Positions 1 to 8,620 of a stretch of DNA of 64,000 bases are shown here, in pieces. Every line of letters starts with the position of its first letter. The first letter of the stretch is position 1. The notes beneath the pieces were generated by a model. The model searched no databases. It was not told where the DNA came from and saw only the letters and a list, made by a program, of their open reading frames with translations. The DNA comes from Paraflavitalea pollutisoli (GTDB lineage: Bacteria > Bacteroidota > Bacteroidia > Chitinophagales > Chitinophagaceae): contig NZ_JARKMX010000008.1 of the NCBI RefSeq assembly GCF_029360705.1, positions 3,479,479 to 3,543,478 of the forward strand, written 5' to 3'. A program made the position numbers and the translations under genes.

Positions 1-55
1 CGGTTAGGAATAAACCCACAAAGTATCCCTCCGGTGAAAGCGGCAGAACTGGCAG

Positions 56-211
56 TTACTTGGTCAAACTATTTAATGTTTGCGCTAGCTGGGTTAGCTG
101 AGCGTCATTGTGCTGAAGTATATAGCTGTCATAAACTGTTTTGCCCTCTTTATTAATAACACAAATTCGCGGAACTGGGTAATTCCCATATTTATTCACT
201 AAGTCTTTTTG
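56..211 (-). pseudogene. Thioredoxin-like C-terminal fragment, probable gene remnant
   Basis: A minus-strand reading frame ending at 56 contains a stretch that resembles the last 50 residues of a thioredoxin/TlpA-like domain: a VPRICVINKEGKTVYDS segment (the usual strand with a proline, then a hydrophobic strand and a Gly turn) followed by a terminal helix. No CxxC motif and no N-terminal half can be found upstream, because the frame runs back into the end of the lipoprotein gene. I read it as the 3' remnant of a lost gene. It is short, so chance resemblance remains possible. Confidence 0.35.
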
Positions 212-245
212 ACTTGAGCGCTGGTGAGGTGGCCGAGTTGGGGGA

Positions 246-1190
246 TTATTGTTTTCTAAAAACATAGGTAACTCCCGGTTCGTAGCCCATTTTCGACTGG
301 AACCGGGTAGAGTCAGCATTATAAGAATATGAAAAATTTGCACTGCTATAACTATGGTTAGTAGGATTGCCGTTCACGTCTGTATCTGTATAAATGTATT
401 TCGAAATGCAATTTTTAACGGCAGCGAAGTAAGTGTCGTAAAAACTGTACCTATTGCCTGCTATTGGCACAGACAACGTAAAACCTGTATCCATAATGGT
501 CATATTGGATATATAGGGCATTATCCAGACGGCTCGCCCTACCGGATTTTCCATATCCGTTGTTGTAAGTTTATACTCGTCCAATCTGAGGCCGCTTAAA
601 AAAGTGACTTTCGAAGGTGAAGGCCGGCTATCATTTTCATAGATGTATTTAACCGTCCTTTGCAAAGAGTAATGAGACCAACATCTTATTTCAATAAGCC
701 GACCAATCGGCGAATAAAATAAGGAATCTACTCCTTCGAAAACGCCATCGCTGGTCGAGGAAAAATAAGGATTGCTGGGTCTGAATTTCGGATCATTGAT
801 ATCGTAGCTCTCGATTCGAGGCTTATATACAACTCTTTCCAGCTGTTTATTTGCCGCAAAAACAAAAATAGCGCTCCTCTTTCTATAAAGACCGTTCGCG
901 TTATCATAGAAGAATGTCATATGACTTATCGTATCCTTATTATAATAAATCCTTACGGGTTCTTCAAGATAGCATTTAGCTTCCGTTATCCTGCCGATCG
1001 AATCATACTTAAAGGTACCGCCCGCATCACCAAAATAACTACTCGCGCTGATTAACCGTAAGACGGGTAGATATGTCGTGGCCGTAACAGGGTCTATGGG
1101 TGAAATTTCAGGATCCGCGTCCTTTTTACAAGACAATAATATAAACGGGATCAATGCAACGAACAAGGGCAATTTCAAACAAAAACACAT
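246..1190 (-). CDS. Putative outer-membrane or periplasmic lipoprotein with YD-like repeats
   Basis: A 314-aa protein starting with a hydrophobic signal sequence that ends in a lipobox (LLSC, Cys21) followed by Lys-Lys-Asp, typical of Bacteroidota lipoproteins. The body contains several phrases of the YDSIGRI type and many short beta-strand-like segments, which recalls the DUF4595-like lipoproteins built of YD-like repeats. I cannot assign a substrate or pathway. It is a single gene, divergent from the SusC/SusD pair that starts 156 bp away on the other strand, so the two may share a control region. Base composition is lower in GC than its neighbours, and the gene lies beside a thioredoxin-like remnant, so this edge of the window looks like an accessory spot. 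Confidence 0.7.
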   Translation of the reverse strand: MCFCLKLPLFVALIPFILLSCKKDADPEISPIDPVTATTYLPVLRLISASSYFGDAGGTFKYDSIGRITEAKCYLEEPVRIYYNKDTISHMTFFYDNANGLYRKRSAIFVFAANKQLERVVYKPRIESYDINDPKFRPSNPYFSSTSDGVFEGVDSLFYSPIGRLIEIRCWSHYSLQRTVKYIYENDSRPSPSKVTFLSGLRLDEYKLTTTDMENPVGRAVWIMPYISNMTIMDTGFTLSVPIAGNRYSFYDTYFAAVKNCISKYIYTDTDVNGNPTNHSYSSANFSYSYNADSTRFQSKMGYEPGVTYVFRKQ

Positions 1191-1345
1191 GGTTGTAGGA
1201 TTGCCTCAATATAATAGGAATAGTTTACACTTGCAATTACAGATTTCCTACCTCCATTCACTTCGTAGCTATTTGTTAAACTACAATTAACTTTCCCATA
1301 ATACTACATTTCAACCTTTGCGCTCCTCAAACAAAACCAGCGCAA

Positions 1346-4300
1346 ATGAGCAAAAATGTATGGTTAGCACGGCTATTGAGCTTTATCACCGTGTTGACAA
1401 TCTTTCCGGCAATCCTTTTCGCCCAACAAATTATCAGCGGCAGGGTCACTGACCCAAAAGGAAAAGGCCTTTCCTCTGTCAATGTTGTTTTCAAAAACGC
1501 CACGAATGGCACTACCACCGACCAGGATGGTAAGTTCTCGATCACTGCCCAACCTACCGGTGGTACAGTGCTCGTATTCTCGTCAGTAGGATTTGCTACC
1601 CAGGAAATCTCCCTGAACGGACAAACTGTACTGAACGTAACCCTGCAGGAAGGATCGAAGCAACTGGAAGAAGTGGTGGTTACCGCCATCGGTATCAAAC
1701 AACAGAAAAAGAGACTGGGCTTCACTACCCAGGAAGTAAAAACTGAACAACTGGCCAACTCCCGTACCATGAACCTGGGTACTGCTTTGGCCGGACAAGT
1801 GGCTGGCCTTACCGTAACAACACCCACCGGTATGTTCCAGAGCCCACAGTTTCAGTTGAGAGGTAAATCACCCCTGATCGTTATCGACGGCGTACCGGTA
1901 GAAACCGATTTCTACGACGTATCCGGTGAAGACATCGACAACATCAACGTACTGAAAGGCGTTGCTGCATCGGCTTTGTATGGTACCCGCGGTAAGGATG
2001 GAGCGATCCTCATCACCACCAAGAATGCCAAAAAAGACGGTATGGAAGTGAATGTGAATACCAACAACATGTTCACCGCCGGCTTCACCGTATTTCCCAA
2101 AACACAAAAAGAATACGGTAGCGGCTCGGATGGCAAATACGAATTTTGGGATGGCGCCGATGGCGGTATCTCCGACGGCGATATGACCTGGGGCCCCAAA
2201 CTGAATGCAGGCGTAAAAGTGCAACAATGGAACAGCCCCATCCGAAACAAGCAAACCGGCGAAACCATCGAGTGGTATGGCGACGTAAAAGGTACGATCT
2301 ATGACGACCGTTCCAAATATGAGCGTGTACCCATCGACTTCGTGTACCATGACAACCTCAAGGATTTCTTACGCACAGGTATCGTGAGCACCAATACTTT
2401 CTCCATTGCTTACAAAGGTGAAAAAGCCCGTTACTACGCATCTGGCAAATACGCCTATCAGCAAGGACAGGTTCCCAATATGTCGCTGAATACCGGCGGC
2501 CTGAACTTCAATGCCGCTTTCGACATCACCAAGCAATTCACCCTCGAAACCTCGCTTTCCTACAACAAGGTCTATTCTCCCAACTACCCCCGTTATGGAT
2601 ATGGCCCCAAGAACCATATCTACACCATCCTCATCTGGATGAGTGATGACGTGAACGGTCAGGACCTGAAAAAACACCTTTGGGTACCCGGACAGGAAGG
2701 CTACCGCCAGGCCAACTACAACTATGCCTGGTACAACAACCCCTATTTTGCTTCTTACAACCTGAAGCAGGCACAAGACAGGGATGTGATTGACATGCAG
2801 CTCAAGGCCACCTATAAGTTCTCCAAAGACCTGAGCCTGCAGATCCGCGGCAATGGAAGAAACAGGACCAACTTCGAGTCTATGGAGAGCCCCAAGTCCT
2901 ACATGAACTATGGCGACTCCCGCAATGGTGATTACAAGAACTGGAACACCCGTCAACTGAACTTTGATGCAGACGCCTTGCTGTCTTACTCGAAGACGAT
3001 TACGAAAGATATCCAGATCGGTGTGAACGCCGGTACTTCTATCTTCAACAGGAATTATACCCAGGAGTATCAATCTACGGATGGCCTGATCGTTCCTGAA
3101 GTGTATAGCCTCAACAATACACAAGGTCCAGTACAGGCGAACAATACCCAGATCGACAAATCGATCAGGAGTATTTACGGAGCTGCGAACATCGACCTGT
3201 ACAATGCCTTCTTCCTCAGCTTCACCGCCCGTAACGACTGGTCTTCTACCCTGCCTACCAGCAGCAACTCTTATTTCTATCCTTCCGTGTCGTTGAGCAC
3301 CATGGTATCTGAACTCGTGCGCATGCCGAAGGTGGTCGACTACCTGAAAGTGTATGGCTCCTGGGCGCAGGTATCCAGCGATCTGGCACCTTACAGCATC
3401 TATTCTGCGTATAACAAGGGTACTACCTACGGCTCTACCCAATCGGTGTTCTATCCTGCCGGTATCGTGAACCCCAACATCCTGCCAGAAAAGTCTTCTT
3501 CCTATGAAGCGGGCATTTCTACCGGATTGTTCAAAAACAGGTTGTCACTGGACCTGACCTATTACAATATCAAGGACGAAAACCAGATCATCGACCTGGG
3601 AATTTCGGAAGCATCCGGCTTTACTTCCCGGAAAGTGAACGGCAACGTTTATACTACCAATGGCTTTGAAGTAGTGGCTGGTTTTAAAGCGATCCGCAAC
3701 AAGAATTTCCGTTGGGACGTTGCGGCCAACTGGTCGAAGTATGTCAAGAAGATCACGGAGATCTATGGCGACCAATCGAAATTTGGCAATCTCCAGAAGG
3801 GCGACAGAACAGACAGCTATTATGCTACGGTATGGCAGAAAAGTGCCGACGGTCAGCTAATCCTGGGCAGCAATGGTATGCCCATCAGAGATCCTTATGC
3901 CCGCAACATCGGCCACCTGGACCCTTCCTGGAGACTGGGTTTCCAAAACAAATTCAACTACAAAGGATTTGATATCGGTATCGACATTGATGGTGTGTGG
4001 GGTGGTATTATGAACTCTACCACGCATGAGAAAATGTGGTGGGGCGGTAAACATCCCAACTCTGTGGAATACCGCGCTGCTGAGTATGCTGCCGGCAAGC
4101 CTGTATATGTTCCGGAAGGCGTAGTCGTTACGTCCGGTGAATTGAAAACAGACCTGAACGGCAATGTGCTTTCCGACACGCGTAAATATGCTCCCAACAC
4201 CACGGCTGTAAGCTGGCAAACCTGGGGACAGAACTATCCCTACCGCGCCCGTGTAACAGAAGAGGAAAGCAAGAAATTCGCCAACACCTTCGATCGTTCG

Positions 4301-4519
4301 TTCTTCAAGCTGCGTCGCGTAGCCATTGGCTATGAGCTCGGCAACGTGATGAGCCTGGGCAAAACGGTGAAAGGCCTTTACCTGCAGGTATTCGGTTACA
4401 ACCTGGCGATGTGGAAGAAGATGCCATTGCTCGATCCTGATTATGAGATCGGCAACGATGGTAATCTGCAAGATCCTTCTCCCCGTTATGTAGGTTTCTC
4501 GCTCAATGTAAAATTCTAA
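1346..4519 (+). CDS. SusC/RagA-type TonB-dependent outer-membrane receptor
   Basis: A 1057-aa outer-membrane transporter that would import a glycan, peptide or other ligand captured by its SusD partner, using TonB energy. The signal peptide is residues 1-26 (ends LFAQQ). A carboxypeptidase-D-like regulatory beta-sandwich follows at about 27-110 (ISGRVTDPKGKG). A TonB-box-like LEEVVVTAIG comes next, then the plug domain to about residue 225 (VIDGVPVETDFYDVSGEDI, ending in ALYGTRGKDGAILITTK). The rest is a 22-strand-type barrel ending in an aromatic-terminated strand (VGFSLNVKF). The length is normal for the family. The SusD-like gene starts 33 bp downstream on the same strand. No CAZyme or regulator is adjacent, so the substrate cannot be inferred, and protein or peptide import is as likely as glycan import. 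Confidence 0.95.
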   Translation: MSKNVWLARLLSFITVLTIFPAILFAQQIISGRVTDPKGKGLSSVNVVFKNATNGTTTDQDGKFSITAQPTGGTVLVFSSVGFATQEISLNGQTVLNVTLQEGSKQLEEVVVTAIGIKQQKKRLGFTTQEVKTEQLANSRTMNLGTALAGQVAGLTVTTPTGMFQSPQFQLRGKSPLIVIDGVPVETDFYDVSGEDIDNINVLKGVAASALYGTRGKDGAILITTKNAKKDGMEVNVNTNNMFTAGFTVFPKTQKEYGSGSDGKYEFWDGADGGISDGDMTWGPKLNAGVKVQQWNSPIRNKQTGETIEWYGDVKGTIYDDRSKYERVPIDFVYHDNLKDFLRTGIVSTNTFSIAYKGEKARYYASGKYAYQQGQVPNMSLNTGGLNFNAAFDITKQFTLETSLSYNKVYSPNYPRYGYGPKNHIYTILIWMSDDVNGQDLKKHLWVPGQEGYRQANYNYAWYNNPYFASYNLKQAQDRDVIDMQLKATYKFSKDLSLQIRGNGRNRTNFESMESPKSYMNYGDSRNGDYKNWNTRQLNFDADALLSYSKTITKDIQIGVNAGTSIFNRNYTQEYQSTDGLIVPEVYSLNNTQGPVQANNTQIDKSIRSIYGAANIDLYNAFFLSFTARNDWSSTLPTSSNSYFYPSVSLSTMVSELVRMPKVVDYLKVYGSWAQVSSDLAPYSIYSAYNKGTTYGSTQSVFYPAGIVNPNILPEKSSSYEAGISTGLFKNRLSLDLTYYNIKDENQIIDLGISEASGFTSRKVNGNVYTTNGFEVVAGFKAIRNKNFRWDVAANWSKYVKKITEIYGDQSKFGNLQKGDRTDSYYATVWQKSADGQLILGSNGMPIRDPYARNIGHLDPSWRLGFQNKFNYKGFDIGIDIDGVWGGIMNSTTHEKMWWGGKHPNSVEYRAAEYAAGKPVYVPEGVVVTSGELKTDLNGNVLSDTRKYAPNTTAVSWQTWGQNYPYRARVTEEESKKFANTFDRSFFKLRRVAIGYELGNVMSLGKTVKGLYLQVFGYNLAMWKKMPLLDPDYEIGNDGNLQDPSPRYVGFSLNVKF

Positions 4520-4552
4520 ACAGCATCCTGCACTAAAAATTCTCTACGACAC

Positions 4553-6040
4553 ATGAAAAAACTTATCATAGTTGGCCTTACTGCACTTACCGGACTTAGC
4601 TCCTGTAAGAAACTGGCAGAGATCAATGTAGACCCCAACAAGGTTACCGAAACCCACCCGCAACTGCTGCTGACGCAGATAGAATGGGATGCGTTTCGCT
4701 ACAACAACGGCACCAGCCCCCTGTATGCAGAAAAGAAACTGGTGCAGACGGATGGTGAAAGCACCGAGCAATATTACAAGTGGGACCGCTCGAGCTTTAC
4801 CCCCTATTCCAAAATGCGGGATGTGACCAAAATGATGGAAGAGGCCAAGCGTATCAACACCAACGCCTATGTAGCGCTGGGTAAATTCTTCCGGGCTTAT
4901 TATTTCCTGAACCTCACCCTCACCTTCGGTGATGTTCCCTATTCACAGTCACTGCAAGGTGAAACACAGACCACCTATGTGCCGCCTACCTATGATGCGC
5001 AGAAAGACGTATTCAAAGGCATCCTGGCCGAACTGAAAGAAGCCAATGAGATGCTGGCCAAGGAAAACACCCTCATCCCCGGCGATATCATCTACAAAGG
5101 TGACCTCGTAAAATGGCGCAGAGCGATCAACGCTTTCCGTTTGAAGGTGCTGATGCTGTTGTCGAAAAAAGAAGCGGAGGCTGATCTGGCGATCAAAACT
5201 GCTTTCGCACAGATCGTTACCAGCGAGCCGCTGTTTGCCAGCAATGATGACGATGCTCAACTGGTGTTCCTGGACCAAGAAGGTAACCGCTACCCTGAAT
5301 TCAACTCCAGCGGATACGGTTCAGGCATGTACATGGACTCTACCTTTATCCGCCGTTTGCAGGATAGGCAAGATCCCCGCCTCTTTATCTTCTGCACGCG
5401 TACCAAAAATGCGGAAGATGCCGGACTGGCGATCGACAATTTCGCCGCTTATGAAGGTGGCGACCCCGCAGCGCCCTATGCCCAGGTAAATACCAAAGCA
5501 GCGCTCGGCAGAACTTCTAAAGTCAACAACCGGTACCACAAAGATGCCACAACCGAACCGATGGTATTGATCGGCTTTGCGGAGCAGCAACTGCTCATTG
5601 CCGAAGGCATCGTAAGGGGATGGGCTACCGGCAATGCTGATGACTACTACAATGCCGGCGTGAAGGCTTCCTTCAAGTTTTATGAAAAATACGCCAAAGG
5701 ATTGGGCAGCTATGTATCGGAAAGCATCGCCACTGCTTACCTGGGCAGAGCGATCAATAACCTCAGTGCTACCGCAGTGAAAGAAGAGAAGATCGAAAAG
5801 ATCGTTACGCAACGCTACCTGCGTTCCTTTCTGCAATCGCCCTGGGGTCCTTTCTTCGATCATTTGAGAACCGGCTATCCTTCATTCCGTCGTCCTGCAG
5901 GCGTCAATATCCCCAATCGCTGGATATACCCGCAAGCTGAGTACAACAACAACGCGACCAATGTAGGTGAAGCCATCAAAAGACAATTTGGAGAAGGCAA
6001 CGACAAGATTGCTTCTCAACCCTGGTGGACCAAGAACTAG
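4553..6040 (+). CDS. SusD/RagB-family surface lipoprotein (SusD-like 2 type)
   Basis: A 495-aa substrate-binding lipoprotein that caps the SusC channel encoded just upstream. The signal peptide ends in LSSC (Cys18) followed by Lys-Lys. The mature N-terminus LAEINVDPNKVTETHPQLLLTQIEWDAF is characteristic of the SusD-like 2 subgroup. The fold is expected to be all-helical with TPR-like repeats; alternating helical blocks are visible throughout (for example YVALGKFFRAYYFLNLTLTF and the conserved GDVPYSQ). It ends with the family's usual aromatic tail near PQAEYNNN and QPWWTKN. It forms an operon with the SusC gene and is followed by a strong terminator. Confidence 0.93.
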   Translation: MKKLIIVGLTALTGLSSCKKLAEINVDPNKVTETHPQLLLTQIEWDAFRYNNGTSPLYAEKKLVQTDGESTEQYYKWDRSSFTPYSKMRDVTKMMEEAKRINTNAYVALGKFFRAYYFLNLTLTFGDVPYSQSLQGETQTTYVPPTYDAQKDVFKGILAELKEANEMLAKENTLIPGDIIYKGDLVKWRRAINAFRLKVLMLLSKKEAEADLAIKTAFAQIVTSEPLFASNDDDAQLVFLDQEGNRYPEFNSSGYGSGMYMDSTFIRRLQDRQDPRLFIFCTRTKNAEDAGLAIDNFAAYEGGDPAAPYAQVNTKAALGRTSKVNNRYHKDATTEPMVLIGFAEQQLLIAEGIVRGWATGNADDYYNAGVKASFKFYEKYAKGLGSYVSESIATAYLGRAINNLSATAVKEEKIEKIVTQRYLRSFLQSPWGPFFDHLRTGYPSFRRPAGVNIPNRWIYPQAEYNNNATNVGEAIKRQFGEGNDKIASQPWWTKN

Positions 6041-6060
6041 TATATTCCGTCACGAATAGC

Positions 6061-6098
6061 AAAAGGGGCTGATCGACATGGTCAGCCCCTTTTGTTTG
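6061..6098 (+). terminator. Intrinsic terminator of the first SusC/SusD operon
   Basis: A 12-bp stem (AAAAGGGGCTGA at 6061-6072 pairing with its complement from 6082) with a 9-nt loop, followed by TTTTGTTTGTT on the plus strand. It lies 21 bp after the SusD-like stop codon. Confidence 0.85.
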
Positions 6099-6122
6099 TT
6101 GGGGAGTAACGATGCAAAACAC

Positions 6123-6920
6123 CTATATACTGCGCACTGTACCTCCATCTACCCGCAACAAGGCTCCACTCACATAATCTGCCAATGGGCTGGCCAGGTA
6201 CAGCACCGCGGCTGCTACTTCTTCCTGCCGTCCGAAGCGGCCCGCATCATTGGGCACCAGTTCCTTTACTGCTTGCTGCTCGATCTCTGCCAGCTCCGTT
6301 CCCCAACCTTTTTGTGGTGCAGCCTGGCGAAGCCACTGCTCTACACCGGGATTCATGATCGCGCCAGGCGCCACCACATTGGAGGTGATACCCGTACCAC
6401 TCAGTTGCCTGGCCAGTGAGACACTCATGTTGTGACGTGCCGCCAGACTCGCATTGTAGTGGGGCAATTCATTGATCGGTTGTATACCGAGTCCTCCCCC
6501 GATATTGATGACCCTACCCCATTTTTGCTCTTTCATGGTTGGAACGATGCGCTGTATCATGCGCACATAAGAAACGACGTTGACATTGTACACCTCCAAC
6601 CAATCCTGCGTAGTGGTATTGGACCAGGAAGTATGCGCGTAGAAGCCAGCGTTGTTCACCAGGATATCGATGGCACCACCCGCTAATGCGGCCTTTGCTA
6701 CCTGATCGGCTCCTGCATCGGTGGCCAGGTCTCCGATCGCCACTTCAGCACTACCGCCTGCCTCGATGATCCGTTGCACTACTGCTTTTGTACGTTCCTC
6801 ATTCCGTCCGTGTACAACTACCTGTACGCCTTCCCCAGCCAGCATCATGGCAATGGCTTCGCCCAAGCCTGCACTGGAACCGGTTACCAGTGCCCTTTTA
6901 CCTGTTAATTTGTAATCCAT
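6123..6920 (-). CDS. Short-chain dehydrogenase/reductase-like protein with altered active site
   Basis: A 265-aa classical SDR fold. The dinucleotide-binding TGSSAGLG is at residues 13-20 and NNAG at 89-92, followed by Asn113-Val-Asn in the NxN position. The C-terminus has the usual VVAPGAI and SGALLRVDGG phrases. Two catalytic positions deviate. The Ser normally found after the beta-5 strand is in a Gly run (INIGGGLG), and the YxxxK motif reads Tyr155-Asn-Ala-Ser-Leu159, so the catalytic Lys is replaced by Leu. The protein probably still binds NAD(P), but the chemistry may differ or be lost; this also occurs in natural SDR subgroups. It is transcribed alone or with an upstream promoter carrying an 18-bp tandem repeat at 7039-7078. 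The start at 6920 gives the normal family N-terminus (MDYKLTGKRALVTG). Confidence 0.9.
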   Translation of the reverse strand: MDYKLTGKRALVTGSSAGLGEAIAMMLAGEGVQVVVHGRNEERTKAVVQRIIEAGGSAEVAIGDLATDAGADQVAKAALAGGAIDILVNNAGFYAHTSWSNTTTQDWLEVYNVNVVSYVRMIQRIVPTMKEQKWGRVINIGGGLGIQPINELPHYNASLAARHNMSVSLARQLSGTGITSNVVAPGAIMNPGVEQWLRQAAPQKGWGTELAEIEQQAVKELVPNDAGRFGRQEEVAAAVLYLASPLADYVSGALLRVDGGTVRSI

Positions 6921-7038
6921 GTTATGATCTTTTTTTATCCTTTATAACCTATCGCACACCAGATGGCCAGCTATCTGATTTTCGTTGACCAACTTCTCAC
7001 ACTCACCCCACAAAGGTCGACCGGTTCACCCCAGATCT

Positions 7039-7078
7039 GTTTGTTGTAAAGCTCAATCTCGTTTGTTGAAAAGCTCAA
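7039..7078. promoter_or_regulatory. 18-bp tandem direct repeat, probable operator of the SDR gene
   Basis: GTTTGTTGTAAAGCTCAA at 7039-7056 and GTTTGTTGAAAAGCTCAA at 7061-7078 match at 17 of 18 positions and start 22 bp apart, two helical turns. They lie about 120-160 bp upstream of the SDR start. On the minus strand a GACCTTTG sequence near 7010-7017 resembles the Bacteroidota -7 element TAnnTTTG. The arrangement suits an AraC-type activator or another tandem-site regulator; no such regulator gene is adjacent. Confidence 0.6.
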
Positions 7079-7180
7079 CGGAACACCTTATTGACGGCAC
7101 GCTATATGCTCGAAACCCCAACTTTGCGCAATACGTTCTTCTACTTCGATTTGAGGCAATCAACGTGATAAGCCTACTTT

Positions 7181-8518
7181 TTAACGCAGCGACCTGAACG
7201 CTTCCCGCATTTCTACACTGAAGAGTTCCGGTTGTTCCCAGGCCGCGAAGTGACCGCCTTTAGGAGCCCGGTGAAAATAGTAGAGGGAAGGATATGCTTT
7301 GCGTGACCAGCTTTCCGGCGCCTGGTAGATCTCTTTGGGGAATACCGTGATGGCAACCGGTACTTTGATCTGGTCGGTCTTTTGTGCCGCAGCGCTGAAG
7401 TTATTGTTGTTGTTCTCCCAATAGAAACGGGAAGAAGAGGCGCCCGTATTGGTGAACCAGTATAAGGAAATATCGTCCAGTATTTCGTCGCGGGTCAATA
7501 CGCCTTGCGGGTATCCGTTGTTATCGGACCAGGCATCAATCTTTTCGAAGGTAAAGGCAGCAAGACCTGAAGGAGAATCAGTGAGTCCGTAACCAATGGT
7601 TTGCGGGCGGGTCACCATCATGGCGCCATAGGCCGCGGCCCTGCCGAAAAACGCACTGAGCGTGTTGTAGGCTTTCAATTCATCACCCGCCAATCCTGCT
7701 GGCGCAGCAGCACCGCCGTTGATACCAGCCACCAGTTCCGATGGCACCGTTGCCGGCATCGTCAGGTGAATACCGAGCAATCCTTCGGGAGCCAGACGGG
7801 CCAATGCATCGGAGATCACGGAACCGTGGTCGCCCCCTTGCGATACATAACGGGTATACCCCAGTCGCTTCATCAACACATCCCAGGCTTTGGCGATCCG
7901 GTCAGGGTTCCATCCGCCATCTGTTGGTTTGCCTGAGAAACCATAGCCTGGAATGGTGGGGATCACCACATCGAAGGCGTCGGTTGCTTTTCCGCCATGG
8001 GCCACCGGGTTGGTGAGCGGATCGATGGCTTTCAGGAATTCCAACGGTGAACCTGGCCAGCCGTGTGTGAGTATCAGCGGAAGTGCATTGGCTTCTTTGG
8101 AACGTACATGCATAAACTGAATATCGACACCATCGATCGTGGTGATAAACTGTGGCAAGGCATTCAATGTCGCCTCTACTTTACGCCAGTTGTAACCGGT
8201 GGACCAATATTGCAGGAGTGACTGCAGCCTGTTGAGTTGTACACCCTGAGACGCATCTGCCACTGTTTCTTTATCGGGCCACCGGGTAGCCTTGAGACGT
8301 TTGCGCAGCTCAACGATGTCTTCTTCCGGGATATGAACCCGATAGGTCCTGATGGCATCCGGCGACAATGACTGCTTTACCGTAGCTGCTTTACGGGTGT
8401 TGTTACCTGTAGCAATGGAACGCTGTTGTTGCGCAGCTTGTTTCAGCTGGGCATATCCTGGCATCGCACAGGCTGTCAGTACGATCGCCATTATTAATTG
8501 TGTTGTAATCTTTTTCAT
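7181..8518 (-). CDS. Epoxide hydrolase family protein (EHN + alpha/beta hydrolase), exported
   Basis: A 445-aa enzyme of the microsomal/juvenile-hormone-type epoxide hydrolase family, which opens epoxides to diols through an aspartyl ester. A signal peptide is visible (residues 1-24, ends PGYAQ), so the enzyme is likely periplasmic. The N-terminal EHN domain spans about 53-160 (SPDAIRTYRVHIPEEDIVELRKRL, shown in part by the VHIPEEDI phrase). The oxyanion motif HGWP is at 152-155. The nucleophile elbow is SQGGDHGSVI with Asp230, and the catalytic His is His423 in KGGHFAAWEQPE. All key residues seem present. The gene ends 260 bp upstream of the SDR on the same strand, so the two may act on a common xenobiotic or metabolite, but this is inference. 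Confidence 0.92.
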   Translation of the reverse strand: MKKITTQLIMAIVLTACAMPGYAQLKQAAQQQRSIATGNNTRKAATVKQSLSPDAIRTYRVHIPEEDIVELRKRLKATRWPDKETVADASQGVQLNRLQSLLQYWSTGYNWRKVEATLNALPQFITTIDGVDIQFMHVRSKEANALPLILTHGWPGSPLEFLKAIDPLTNPVAHGGKATDAFDVVIPTIPGYGFSGKPTDGGWNPDRIAKAWDVLMKRLGYTRYVSQGGDHGSVISDALARLAPEGLLGIHLTMPATVPSELVAGINGGAAAPAGLAGDELKAYNTLSAFFGRAAAYGAMMVTRPQTIGYGLTDSPSGLAAFTFEKIDAWSDNNGYPQGVLTRDEILDDISLYWFTNTGASSSRFYWENNNNNFSAAAQKTDQIKVPVAITVFPKEIYQAPESWSRKAYPSLYYFHRAPKGGHFAAWEQPELFSVEMREAFRSLR

Positions 8519-8620
8519 GGAGCGAAGTTATCCGCCCCTGTGGCTGCAGCTAAGAACATACTCCCCGAACCAGACGAAGTCGACCCTGAAGTAGACAGCA
8601 CCGATAGTTAACAGCCAACC

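Noticed and set aside
2369-3442. 357-codon minus-strand ORF inside the first SusC gene
   Set aside because: It is antisense to a clear SusC coding frame and has no homology-like motif of its own.
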